Origin: Arthrobacter sp. 35W
GTDB taxonomy: Bacteria; Actinomycetota; Actinomycetes; Actinomycetales; Micrococcaceae
Assembly: GCF_000482545.1 (NCBI RefSeq)
Contig: NZ_KI519454.1
Location: 124,001-188,000, forward strand
DNA: 64,000 bases
Reading direction: 5' to 3'
The notes beneath the pieces were generated by a model that worked only from the letters and a program-made list of their open reading frames with translations, did no database searches and was not told the DNA's origin. This document shows, piece after piece, positions 34,801-44,092 of this stretch (position 1 is the first letter of the stretch; each line of letters opens with the position of its first letter). The translations under genes and the position numbers were made by a program.

Positions 34801-35559
34801 GTGGACTTCTTGCACATCATGCACCAGCTCAATGAGCTGATTGTCCACTCGGCCAACCAGTGGTGGGTGGTTCCGATGGTCACGCTCTTCTGCCTGATCG
34901 ATGGCTTCTTCCTCTTCCTGCCCAGTGAAACCGCCATTGTGGCCCTGTCCTCCGTGTCGGCGCGGATCGGCGAGCCGAACATTTGGCTGCTGCTGCTCGG
35001 CGGCGCCGTGGGCGCCATCATCGGTGACAACATTGCCTACTTCATGGGCCGCAAACTCGGCACCACCCGCTTTCGGTGGATGCGCCGGCCGCGTGCCGCC
35101 AAGGCCTTCGACTGGGCCAAGATGGAGCTGAACAAGCGCGGGGCAATTCTGATCTTTACGGCGCGTTACATCCCGGTGGGCCGCATCGCGGTGAACTTCA
35201 CGGCCGGAGCCACCCGGTACCGCTGGCGCAGGTTCTTTGTGCTGGACTTCATCGCGGCCTTCACCTGGGCTGGCTACGGCGTCGCCATCGGCACCCTGTC
35301 CGGCAGCTTCCCGTTCCTGCACGACAACCCGCTGATCGGGATTGGCATCGCCATTGTCTTCGCCATCATCATGGGCTTTGTGGTGGACCACGCCATGAAG
35401 CTGCTGCACGGTGTGCTGGACAAGCGGTCACGACGGCGGCTTGCTGCGGCCGGCACGGCCGCAGCCGCCCCGGCGGCATCCGCTGCCGCCGCACCGCTGG
35501 CCGAGGTGGCGGTGGAGGTGGCGGTGGATTCCGGTCTGGGGCGCCCGAGGGGGAACTAG
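34801..35559 (+). CDS. DedA-family membrane protein
   Basis: 252 residues. Motifs: FLFLPSETAIVALSS, GGAVGAIIGDNIAYFMGRKLG, the conserved FTARYIPVGRIAVNFTAGATRY-like basic segment and final helices (FIAAFTWAGYGVAIG, IGIAIVFAIIMGFVVD). DedA proteins are lipid-transport or membrane-homeostasis proteins. The C-terminus is Ala-rich and likely unstructured. GTG start with AGGAGAGG upstream. It stands between the pyrimidine salvage operon and add, but a functional link is not evident. Confidence 0.88.
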   Translation: MDFLHIMHQLNELIVHSANQWWVVPMVTLFCLIDGFFLFLPSETAIVALSSVSARIGEPNIWLLLLGGAVGAIIGDNIAYFMGRKLGTTRFRWMRRPRAAKAFDWAKMELNKRGAILIFTARYIPVGRIAVNFTAGATRYRWRRFFVLDFIAAFTWAGYGVAIGTLSGSFPFLHDNPLIGIGIAIVFAIIMGFVVDHAMKLLHGVLDKRSRRRLAAAGTAAAAPAASAAAAPLAEVAVEVAVDSGLGRPRGN

Positions 35560-35591
35560 CGCCGGCGCTGCCGCGTCCATAGAGTGGACCT

Positions 35592-36740
35592 GTGACTGAA
35601 CTTTCTGCAGATTCCGCGTCCACGTCCATCGATTTCCTTTCCCTTCCGAAGGTTTCACTGCACGACCATCTGGACGGCGGCCTGCGCCCGTCCACGATCA
35701 TCGAGCTGGCCGCGGCGGCCGGGCATGAACTGCCCGCCACGGAGCCGGACACCCTGCGCCAGTGGTTCCAGGACTCCGCCGACTCCGGCTCGCTGGTGCG
35801 CTACCTGGAAACCTTCGACCACACCATCGCCGTCATGCAGACCCGCGAGGGCCTGGAGCGCGTGGCCAAGGAATTTGTCGAGGATCTGGCCGCCGACGGC
35901 GTCATCTACGGCGAGGTCCGCTGGGCCCCCGAGCAGCACCTCACCCAGGGCCTGAGCCTTGACGACGCCGTCGAGGCCGTCCAGGCCGGTCTGGAGGCCG
36001 GCATCGAGGTTGTCGAGGCGGCCGGCGGCCACATCCAGGTGGGCCAGCTCATCACCGCCATGCGCCACGCCGACCGCGGCCAGGAGATCGCCGAGCTGGC
36101 CGTCCGCCACCGCGACAAGGGCGCCGTGGGCTTCGACATCGCCGGGGCCGAGGACGGCTTCCTGCCCTCCCGCTTCAAGGACGCCTTCACCTACCTGGCC
36201 GAGAACAACTTCCCGGCCACCATCCATGCCGGCGAGGCAGCAGGCCTGGAGAGCATCCAGGACGCCCTGGTGCATGGCCGCGCCCTGCGCCTGGGCCACG
36301 GCGTGCGCATTGCCGAGGACATCCTCATCGAGGACGAGGACGTCGATGGGGAGACCGTCAACATGGTCACCCTGGGCCGGCTGGCCTCGTGGGTCCGCGA
36401 CCGCGCCATCCCGCTGGAGCTGTGCCCGTCCTCGAACCTGCAGACCGGTGCCATTGCAGGATTCGGCGACACCGTGGAGGACCACCCCTTCGACCTGCTG
36501 TACCAGACGGGCTTCCGCGTCACGGTGAACACCGACAACCGCCTGATGAGCGGCGTGACCCTCACCGGCGAGTTCGAGCTGCTGGCCGAGACCTTCGGCT
36601 ACGACCTGGAGGACTTCCTGGAGCTCACGCTGAACGCCGTCGAGGCCGCCTTCATCCCGCTGGAGGCACGCGAGGCGCTGGCCGACTACATCGCCGATGT
36701 CTACGGCGACCTGCTCGAGGCCGATGGCGCCGAGTCCTAG
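35592..36740 (+). CDS. add: Adenosine deaminase
   Basis: 382 residues. Zinc/catalytic motifs: SLHDHLDGGLRPST (HxH), ATIHAGEAAGLESI (His, Glu), LRLGHGVRI, ELCPSSNLQTGAI and VTVNTDNRLMSG (Asp). It converts (deoxy)adenosine to (deoxy)inosine. TAGAGT (35580-35585) lies 6 nt before the GTG, so it is likely leaderless. It completes nucleoside salvage beside cdd and deoA. The mazG gene starts inside its last codons. Confidence 0.95.
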   Translation: MTELSADSASTSIDFLSLPKVSLHDHLDGGLRPSTIIELAAAAGHELPATEPDTLRQWFQDSADSGSLVRYLETFDHTIAVMQTREGLERVAKEFVEDLAADGVIYGEVRWAPEQHLTQGLSLDDAVEAVQAGLEAGIEVVEAAGGHIQVGQLITAMRHADRGQEIAELAVRHRDKGAVGFDIAGAEDGFLPSRFKDAFTYLAENNFPATIHAGEAAGLESIQDALVHGRALRLGHGVRIAEDILIEDEDVDGETVNMVTLGRLASWVRDRAIPLELCPSSNLQTGAIAGFGDTVEDHPFDLLYQTGFRVTVNTDNRLMSGVTLTGEFELLAETFGYDLEDFLELTLNAVEAAFIPLEAREALADYIADVYGDLLEADGAES

Positions 36741-37617
36741 CCTGCCGGCGGCCGCCCCGGGTGCTTCGGTGCCCGGGGCGGCAGTCGACCGCCTGCTGGA
36801 GGTGGTGGCGGCGCTGCGCCGACACTGTGCGTGGACGGCGGCGCTGACCCACGAATCCCTGCTGGCGTATCTGATCGAGGAATCCTACGAGCTGGCCGAG
36901 GTGGTGGAGGCCGGCCCCGGCGAGCCCGACGCCGCCGAGCTCAAGGGGGAGCTGGCCGACATTTTGTACCAGGTGCTGCTGCATGCCCGGCTGGCGGAGG
37001 AACGCGGGGCCTTCGCCCTGGCCGATGTGGCCGACCATCTGAGCGCCAAGCTGATCCGCCGCAACGGCCATGTGTTCCGCCCCGACGGCAGCCTGCAGGA
37101 CCATTTCCCGGACTCGATCGCGGAGATCGAGCGCAGCTACGCCGCGGCCAAGGCCGCCGAGCGCGCCGTAGCCGCGGCCGAGGTTGGCGGGGATGCTGGA
37201 CTGGGTGCGGCCGGCCCGGATGCCGGCTCGGATGCCAGCGCGGATGCCGGCGCGGGGGAGCGGTCGGCAGCTGCCGGATCGCCCTTTGCCACGCTGCCCT
37301 CATCCATGCCCGCCCTGGCGCTGGCCGCCAAGACCCTTGAACGTGCCGAGGTGGCCGGACTGCAGGTTGCCGTCGCCAGCACAGGCGCTGCCGGCACGGC
37401 TGACAACCCAGGCGCCCCCCATGGCGCTGCCGTTCGCGGCAGCACCGCCGAGGCCGGCAATCCGGCCCTCGATGCCCTGGCGGCTGCCGGGGCCCCGCAG
37501 ACGGAGGACGAGCTCGGGGAGCTGCTGTTCGCCGTCGTGCGCTCCGCCCGGGCCCACGGGCTCGACGCCGAGCGCGCCCTGCGCACGGCCATCCGCCGCG
37601 TCCACGCCGCAGGCTGA
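36724..37617 (+). CDS. mazG: MazG-family nucleoside triphosphate pyrophosphohydrolase
   Basis: 297 residues. The N-terminal MazG domain has the metal-binding LIEESYELAEVVEAG and ELKGELADILYQVLLHARLAEE, then RRNGHVFRPDG. A long Ala/Gly/Asp-rich stretch (about 140-255) separates it from a C-terminal EDELGELLFAVVRSARAHGLDAE segment, which resembles the second MazG half. It removes non-canonical NTPs or ppGpp in other bacteria. ATG 36724 overlaps add by 17 nt. mazG near eno is conserved in Actinobacteria. Confidence 0.88.
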   Translation: MAPSPSLPAAAPGASVPGAAVDRLLEVVAALRRHCAWTAALTHESLLAYLIEESYELAEVVEAGPGEPDAAELKGELADILYQVLLHARLAEERGAFALADVADHLSAKLIRRNGHVFRPDGSLQDHFPDSIAEIERSYAAAKAAERAVAAAEVGGDAGLGAAGPDAGSDASADAGAGERSAAAGSPFATLPSSMPALALAAKTLERAEVAGLQVAVASTGAAGTADNPGAPHGAAVRGSTAEAGNPALDALAAAGAPQTEDELGELLFAVVRSARAHGLDAERALRTAIRRVHAAG

Positions 37618-37636
37618 CGCAGCCTGGCCGGTGATG

Positions 37637-37692
37637 ACGCAGTTCCCCGTCCAGGATGCGTTTCCTACCGCGTCCTGGACGGGGAACTGCGT
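37637..37692. repeat. Intergenic palindrome, ACGCAGTT variant, copy 7
   Basis: Arms beginning ACGCAGTTCCCCGTCCAGGA (37637-37656) and ending at 37692 pair perfectly for 20 bp, then GCG/CGC after one mismatch, loop TTTCCTAC. It lies between the convergent mazG and padR genes. Confidence 0.85.
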
Positions 37693-37730
37693 CCTGAACC
37701 GTCCTGCGTGGAGATCCGGCGGACGGGCCG

Positions 37731-38477
37731 CTACTCGGAGAGCAGCTTGTAGATGCTTCGCCGGGCCTCATCCAGCGCCGCGGTGGCGGCGTGGAGCTGC
37801 TCCTCGGTGCCGTCCGAACCGATCTGGTGCACGGCGCCCATGAGCTTGCCGATGCTGGCCCGCAGGTCCGCTCCGGCCCCGCTCTGCTGGCTGATGCCCT
37901 CCCAGACCTGCGCCATTTCCTCGGGATGGGTGGCCACATACTCGCGGCCGGCATCGGTCAGGCCGAACTCGGTCCGCCGGCCCTCGCCGGAGGCCTCGAT
38001 CAATCCCTCCGCCTGCAGCGCCGCCAGGGCGGGGTAGATGGAGCCGGGGCTGGGCCGCCAGGCGCCGTCCGTGTGGATGGCGATGGCCTTGATCAGGCCG
38101 TAGCCGTTGTAGGAATGGCGCGACAGCAGCGACAGGATGGCGCTGCGGACATTGCCCTTGGGGGCGCGCCCGCCGGGGCCAAAGCCCGCGCCGAACCCGC
38201 CCATCCCCGGGCCAAAGCCCCCCGGGAAGCCTGCACCGAAGCCGGCGCCAAAGCCGGGGCCGAAGCCGCCGCCAAAGCCGCGGGGTCCGCCCGGGCCGCG
38301 GCCGCGGCCATGCGGGCCGCGCGGTGCCTCGGCGTCGGGGCCCTCAAAGCCGCCCTCGCCGCCGGGCATCCGCGGATCGTGGTGCGTGCGGCCCTGGCTC
38401 TTTGCGGCACCGGGGCGCCGGCGGCCCGGGCGTGGGCCGGGGAAGGGGAACTGGAAAGTTGGATCTTGGATGTTCAT
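37731..38477 (-). CDS. PadR-family transcriptional regulator with Gly-rich N-terminus
   Basis: 248 residues. The winged HTH (NVRSAILSLLSRHSYNGYGL, RPSPGSIYPALAALQAEGLIE, RTEFGLTDAGREYV) lies at about 110-180 and a C-terminal helical dimerisation domain follows. The first 105 residues are unusual: His/Arg/Pro-rich, then a Gly/Phe-rich repeat (GFGPGFGAGFGAGFPGGFG). AAAGGAA precedes ATG 38477. No target gene of another kind adjoins it on its strand, so self-control through the sites at 38612-38637 is the simplest reading. Confidence 0.88.
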   Translation of the reverse strand: MNIQDPTFQFPFPGPRPGRRRPGAAKSQGRTHHDPRMPGGEGGFEGPDAEAPRGPHGRGRGPGGPRGFGGGFGPGFGAGFGAGFPGGFGPGMGGFGAGFGPGGRAPKGNVRSAILSLLSRHSYNGYGLIKAIAIHTDGAWRPSPGSIYPALAALQAEGLIEASGEGRRTEFGLTDAGREYVATHPEEMAQVWEGISQQSGAGADLRASIGKLMGAVHQIGSDGTEEQLHAATAALDEARRSIYKLLSE

Positions 38478-38611
38478 CTGAATTCCTTTGCAAGCCCCGC
38501 ATGGGGGGAGGTTGCTGGTGGTGGGCCGAGGCAGCTGCCGATCGGCGGGAAGGGGGCGGCGGAGTGGCCACGCCGGGGGTCCCCTGGGGCCAAAGGCCCG
38601 CCGCGAATTAC

Positions 38612-38637
38612 TATCGCGATACATCAACGATATATCG
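38612..38637. promoter_or_regulatory. Double palindrome, probable PadR operator
   Basis: TATCGCGATA (38612-38621) and CGATATATCG (38628-38637) are each perfect palindromes, separated by CATCAA. Together they give four TATCG half-sites. The stretch is AT-rich against its surroundings and lies 135-160 nt upstream of the padR start, between padR and the divergent eno gene, so it might affect either. Confidence 0.65.
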
Positions 38638-38758
38638 CTATGAATTCCGACGTCAAGAGTCCGGGCAGGAAAGTCGCAAAAGCGGGCCAGCCGCGCCGAC
38701 CCGCTAGTCTTAAGGGGACAGCGAGGTCACCATTCATCCGCTCGACAGCTCAGATTAG

Positions 38759-40051
<1,293 letters not shown>

Positions 40052-40059
40052 GTGCCCGC

Positions 40060-40094
40060 GACTGGCTAAGGTGAAAGCTACACCTTAGCCAGTC
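40060..40094 (+). terminator. Hairpin after eno
   Basis: GACTGGCTAAGGTG (40060-40073) pairs perfectly with CACCTTAGCCAGTC (40081-40094), loop AAAGCTA, 8 nt after the stop. It probably reduces read-through from the highly expressed eno gene into the division gene. Confidence 0.8.
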
Positions 40095-40158
40095 AGCGGC
40101 ACGGCCCGCCTGCCCCGCCGGGCAGGACGCCGGGCCGGCGCACCACCGATGGAGAAGT

Positions 40159-40836
40159 ATGGCCACCCGCCGCCCGAAGATGCCCCGGGCACAGCAAGCC
40201 CCCGGTTCGTCCGACGGAGCCGGCTCCAGCACGGACACGGCTGCGGGCCAACCCGGCACGTCCACAGCGTCCGGCGCCCCTGCGGGCGCCACCGGCGGCA
40301 GGGCCGCAGCCTCCACCCCGAAGGGCGCGGCTGCCAGTGCTCCCGCGCCCGCGGCAGGGAGCCGGAAGTCCAAGGCCGGCACGCGGGCCGGCAATGGCCG
40401 GCACCCGGACGGGGACAATGCGGCGCAGGGCCCCGCGCCCGTGCCTGCCAGAGCCTTTTCCGGACGCCTGCTGGCCCTCGCCGTCGTACTGGTCACCATT
40501 ACGATTCTGCTGGCACCGGCAGTGCACACCTTCCTGCAGCAGCGGGCGGAGATCTCGGCCCTCCAGGCGGACATCGCGGCCAAGGAGAAGCAGCAGACCG
40601 AGCTGTCCACGGCCCTGTCCCGCTGGGACGATCCGGCCTACATCAAACAGCAGGCCCGCGAACGGGTCAACATGATGATGCCGGGGGAGACCGGCTACTG
40701 GGTCTTTGACAACGGCGGCGGCAGCGCCGCCCCGGCGGACGGTGCACCAGCCGGCACGGGCCAGCGGCCCGACGGCACCAACCTGCCGTGGGTCGACGGG
40801 CTCTGGGAATCCATCAAGCGGTCGGCCGCCCCGTAG
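40159..40836 (+). CDS. FtsB/DivIC-like septum formation initiator
   Basis: 225 residues. A long disordered Ala/Gly/Pro-rich N-terminus (about 1-95), one membrane helix (LLALAVVLVTITILLAPAV), a coiled coil (FLQQRAEISALQADIAAKEK) and the conserved WDDPAYIKQQARERVNMMMPG. This is the actinobacterial form of FtsB/DivIC, placed after eno as in other Actinobacteria. It should sit in the divisome with FtsL/FtsQ. ATG 40159 has GGAG upstream. Confidence 0.9.
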   Translation: MATRRPKMPRAQQAPGSSDGAGSSTDTAAGQPGTSTASGAPAGATGGRAAASTPKGAAASAPAPAAGSRKSKAGTRAGNGRHPDGDNAAQGPAPVPARAFSGRLLALAVVLVTITILLAPAVHTFLQQRAEISALQADIAAKEKQQTELSTALSRWDDPAYIKQQARERVNMMMPGETGYWVFDNGGGSAAPADGAPAGTGQRPDGTNLPWVDGLWESIKRSAAP

Positions 40837-40893
40837 GCGGCACGCACCAAGCTTCAACGAGCACCACTCATCAACAAAATCGGAAGGACGCCG

Positions 40894-41511
40894 GTGAGCG
40901 CATCAGCATCCCCAGCAACACCTGGCCGGGAGCCCTCCCAGCTTGACCTGGACACCCTCAGCCGCCAACTGAACCGCCCCGTGCGCGATGTGGTGGAGAT
41001 CCCCGCACGCTGCGTCTGCGGCAATCCGCTGGTGGCCGCCACGGCCCCGCGGCTGAGCAATGGCATCCCGTTCCCCACCACGTTCTACCTGACGCACCCC
41101 GTCATCACCGCCGCCGTGTCGCGGCTGGAGGCTGCCGGTGTCATGAACGAGATGACCGACCGCCTCGGCACCGATGCCGGGCTGGCCGCCGCCTACGCCG
41201 GCGCCCACGAGGCCTACCTGCAGGCCCGCCGCGAGATTGGCGAGCGCGCCGGGACCGGCCCCGTGCCGGAGATCGACGGCATTTCCGCCGGCGGCATGCC
41301 CACGCGCGTGAAGTGCCTGCACGTGCTGGTGGGCCACGCCCTGGCCGCCGGCCCCGGCGTCAACCCGCTGGGCGACGAGGCCATCGAGGCCCTTGCCGAG
41401 TGGTGGACCCGGGACCGCTGCTACTGCGCCGGCGCCTGGGACGATGCCGCACCCGTGCCGGACAAGGACCTCAGCCGCCACGTCAAGCACCTGAACCAGA
41501 ACCAGAACTAG
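40894..41511 (+). CDS. DUF501 domain-containing protein
   Basis: 205 residues, soluble. Conserved landmarks: ARCVCGNPLVAATAPRLSNG, PFPTTFYLTHPVITAAVSRLEA, RVKCLHVLVGHALAAGPGVNPLGD and the C-terminal WWTRDRCYCAG. Several conserved Cys/His residues suggest a metal site, but function is unknown. It always travels between the ftsB-like and ppx genes in many Actinobacteria. GTG start preceded by GGAAGGACG. Confidence 0.9.
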   Translation: MSASASPATPGREPSQLDLDTLSRQLNRPVRDVVEIPARCVCGNPLVAATAPRLSNGIPFPTTFYLTHPVITAAVSRLEAAGVMNEMTDRLGTDAGLAAAYAGAHEAYLQARREIGERAGTGPVPEIDGISAGGMPTRVKCLHVLVGHALAAGPGVNPLGDEAIEALAEWWTRDRCYCAGAWDDAAPVPDKDLSRHVKHLNQNQN

Positions 41512-41581
41512 AAGCAGGCCAGGGCACGCCGGCCCCCGCCTCCGCGGGGCCGGCCGCCGCACCGAGAACCAAGGAGCACCC

Positions 41582-42517
41582 ATGCGCGTTGCAGCCATTG
41601 ACTGCGGCACCAATTCCATCCGTCTGCTCATTGCCGACGTCCACGATGGCTCGCTGGTGGATGTCCACCGCGAAATGCGCGTGGTCCGCCTTGGCGCGGG
41701 CGTGGATGCCACGGGGCTGCTGGGCCAGGAGGCGCTGGAGCGCACCTTTGCCGCCGTCGATGACTACGCGGAGCTGATCCGCAGCCACGGGGCCGCCACG
41801 GTCCGCTTTGTCGCCACGAGCGCAACCCGCGACGCCGGCAACAGGGATGTGTTTGTGGCCGGCATCCGGGAACGGCTGGGTGTGGAACCCGAGGTGGTCA
41901 GCGGCGCCGAGGAGGCCGCGCTGTCCTTTGCCGGCGCGGCCAGCGTGCTGCCGGACATGGACGGGACCTCCGTCCTGGTGGTGGATCTGGGCGGCGGGAG
42001 CACCGAATTCGTTCTGGGCTCCGGCGACGGCGTCCAGGCCGCCCTCAGCACCGACATGGGCTGCGTGCGCTTCACCGAGCGGCACCTGCGCTCCGATCCG
42101 CCGTCGGCCGCCGAAATCGCGGCCGCGGAGGCCGAGATCCACGCCCACCTGGACACGGTGCTCGACGTCGTCCCGCTCGGCGCTGCCCAGCAGCTGGTGG
42201 GGGTGGCGGGCTCCATCACCACCATCACCGCCCAGGCCCTGGGCCTGGCTGCCTACGACCCAGCACGGATCCACGGTGCCGCCGTGGACGCCGCGCGCAT
42301 CGAGGCGGCCTGCACCGAGCTCCTGGCCATGACCCGCACCGAGCGGGCGGCCCTGGGGTTCATGCACCCGGGCCGGGTGGACGTGATCGGCGCCGGTGCG
42401 TTGATCTGGCGCACCATCGTGGCGCGCCTGGGCACGTTGACCGGCGGCCGGGTGGATGGGGCCACCAGCAGTGAACACGACATCTTGGACGGCATCGCGC
42501 TCGGGATCAACCCCTGA
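41582..42517 (+). CDS. Exopolyphosphatase/pppGpp phosphohydrolase, Ppx/GppA family
   Basis: 311 residues. The actin-like ATPase fold is visible: AAIDCGTNSIRLLIADV (phosphate 1), RFVATSATRDAGNRDVF, GAEEAALSFAGA, VVDLGGGSTEFVLG (phosphate 2) and GVAGSITTITAQALGL. Short single-domain form lacking the C-terminal HD part of E. coli Ppx. AAGGAG lies 7 nt before the ATG. It hydrolyses polyphosphate or (p)ppGpp; which one cannot be decided here. Confidence 0.92.
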   Translation: MRVAAIDCGTNSIRLLIADVHDGSLVDVHREMRVVRLGAGVDATGLLGQEALERTFAAVDDYAELIRSHGAATVRFVATSATRDAGNRDVFVAGIRERLGVEPEVVSGAEEAALSFAGAASVLPDMDGTSVLVVDLGGGSTEFVLGSGDGVQAALSTDMGCVRFTERHLRSDPPSAAEIAAAEAEIHAHLDTVLDVVPLGAAQQLVGVAGSITTITAQALGLAAYDPARIHGAAVDAARIEAACTELLAMTRTERAALGFMHPGRVDVIGAGALIWRTIVARLGTLTGGRVDGATSSEHDILDGIALGINP

Positions 42518-42573
42518 GCACCGATGCCTCCGCGGCCCCGGACGGACAGTGCGTCCGAAGGAGCCACCAGGGA

Positions 42574-44016
42574 ATGGAACCACGCCAGATGACCCAGACG
42601 CGATCCCACAGCCGCAGCACCGCCACCGGCGGCCCGGCCCGAATTCCTGCCCTTGTCCTGGCCCTGCTGTTGTGCCTTGCGGCACTGGCCGGCTCGATCG
42701 CCGGCGCCCCGGCTGCGCACGCCGACGACATCCGCAACCGCGAATACTGGCTTGACGCCTATGGCATCACCAAGGCCTGGAAGGTGTCCAAGGGCGCCGG
42801 GGTCAAGGTGGCGGTCATCGACAGTGGCGTGGACGCCTCGCATCCGGACCTTGCCGGCGCCGTGGTGGGCGGAACGGACCTCTCCGGCTCCGGCGACCCC
42901 AAGGGCGTGAAGGGCGTGGGCGCCGAACCCGAACACGGCACCCTCGTCGCCACCATGCTGGCCGGCCGCGGGCATGGCACCCCCGGACCCTCGCCCGCCC
43001 CGGCGGAGTCCGCAGGCGCCGGCCCGGACGGCGTCGTCGGTGTGGCTCCTGAGGCGGAGCTGCTGACGGCCTCCGTCTGGCTGGGCAGTGTGAACCCCTC
43101 CGGAAAGAGCATCGACGAGCAGATCCCGGCCGCGGTGCGCTGGGCCGTGGACAATGGCGCCCGCGTCATCAATATGTCCCTGGGCAGCACGTCCACCTCC
43201 TGGCCGCAGAGCTGGGACGATGCCTTTGCCTACGCGGAGGCGAAGGACGTGGTGATCGTCGCGGCCGCCGGCAACCGCAAGAGCGGCAGCGAGCAGGTGG
43301 GTGCGCCGGCCACGATCCCCGGAGTGCTGGCCGTGGGCGGACTGGACGCCGATGGCACGGCCAGCCAGGACTCCTCCAGCCAGGGCATCAGCATTGGCGT
43401 GAGCGCTCCGGCCGAAAACCTCGCCGGCGGGCTGCCGGGCGGCGGCTACGCCCGGTGGAGCGGCACCAGCGGCGCGGCACCCATCGTGGCGGGTGTGGCG
43501 GCGCTGATCCGGTCCAAGTACCCGGACATGCCGGCCGCGCAGGTCATCAACCGCATCATCAAGACCGCCAAACCGGCTGGGGACCCGATCCCCAACGCCA
43601 TCTACGGCTTTGGCAAGCTCGACGCCGAGGCCGCACTGAGTGCCGACGTCCCGCCGGTGACGGTGAACCCGCTGGGCTCCATGGCGCAGTGGATCACCGT
43701 CCACCGCCGCGGCGCCCAGGAACCCCCGGCCGAAACGTCCACGCCGAGCCTTCCGGCGTCGATCGCCCCGCCCACGCTGGCGGACCCCACGGTCCCGGCC
43801 GCCCTGGCCGCGGCCCAGTTGGACAGCCAGCTGCCGATGGTGCTGGTGGTTGGCTTTGCCGGCCTGTTCCTGGCCATCATCATTGGCGGGGGGACCCATC
43901 TGATGGTGGCCCGGCGCCGCACTGGCCCAGATGATGCCGCCGATCCCGCCACCGGAGCGCTGCCGGTGGCCACCTCGCCTCCGCCGCGGGAGCACCACCG
44001 GCATCTGGACCGCTGA
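42574..44016 (+). CDS. Membrane-anchored S8 (subtilisin/mycosin-like) serine protease
   Basis: 480 residues. Signal peptide (LVLALLLCLAALAGSIAGAPAAHA), then a subtilase domain with Asp in VAVIDSGVDASHPDL, His in EHGTLVATMLAG, oxyanion Asn in AAAGNRKSGS and Ser in SGTSGAAPIVAGVAAL. A Pro-rich linker leads to a C-terminal membrane helix (LPMVLVVGFAGLFLAIIIGG) and short basic tail. This layout is that of MycP mycosins, but no ESX genes are present in the window. ATG 42574 or ATG 42589. Confidence 0.9.
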   Translation: MEPRQMTQTRSHSRSTATGGPARIPALVLALLLCLAALAGSIAGAPAAHADDIRNREYWLDAYGITKAWKVSKGAGVKVAVIDSGVDASHPDLAGAVVGGTDLSGSGDPKGVKGVGAEPEHGTLVATMLAGRGHGTPGPSPAPAESAGAGPDGVVGVAPEAELLTASVWLGSVNPSGKSIDEQIPAAVRWAVDNGARVINMSLGSTSTSWPQSWDDAFAYAEAKDVVIVAAAGNRKSGSEQVGAPATIPGVLAVGGLDADGTASQDSSSQGISIGVSAPAENLAGGLPGGGYARWSGTSGAAPIVAGVAALIRSKYPDMPAAQVINRIIKTAKPAGDPIPNAIYGFGKLDAEAALSADVPPVTVNPLGSMAQWITVHRRGAQEPPAETSTPSLPASIAPPTLADPTVPAALAAAQLDSQLPMVLVVGFAGLFLAIIIGGGTHLMVARRRTGPDDAADPATGALPVATSPPPREHHRHLDR

Positions 44017-44092
44017 AACGCCGGATTTCAGCCCCTGCGGCCATGTGACGAACGCTAGTGAATGTTTTCACAAACTCTTGTACGATTGAGAT

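Noticed and set aside
42574-44016. Evidence for an ESX type VII secretion locus
   Set aside because: Only the mycosin-like protease is present; no EccB/C/D/E or WXG100 genes occur in the window.
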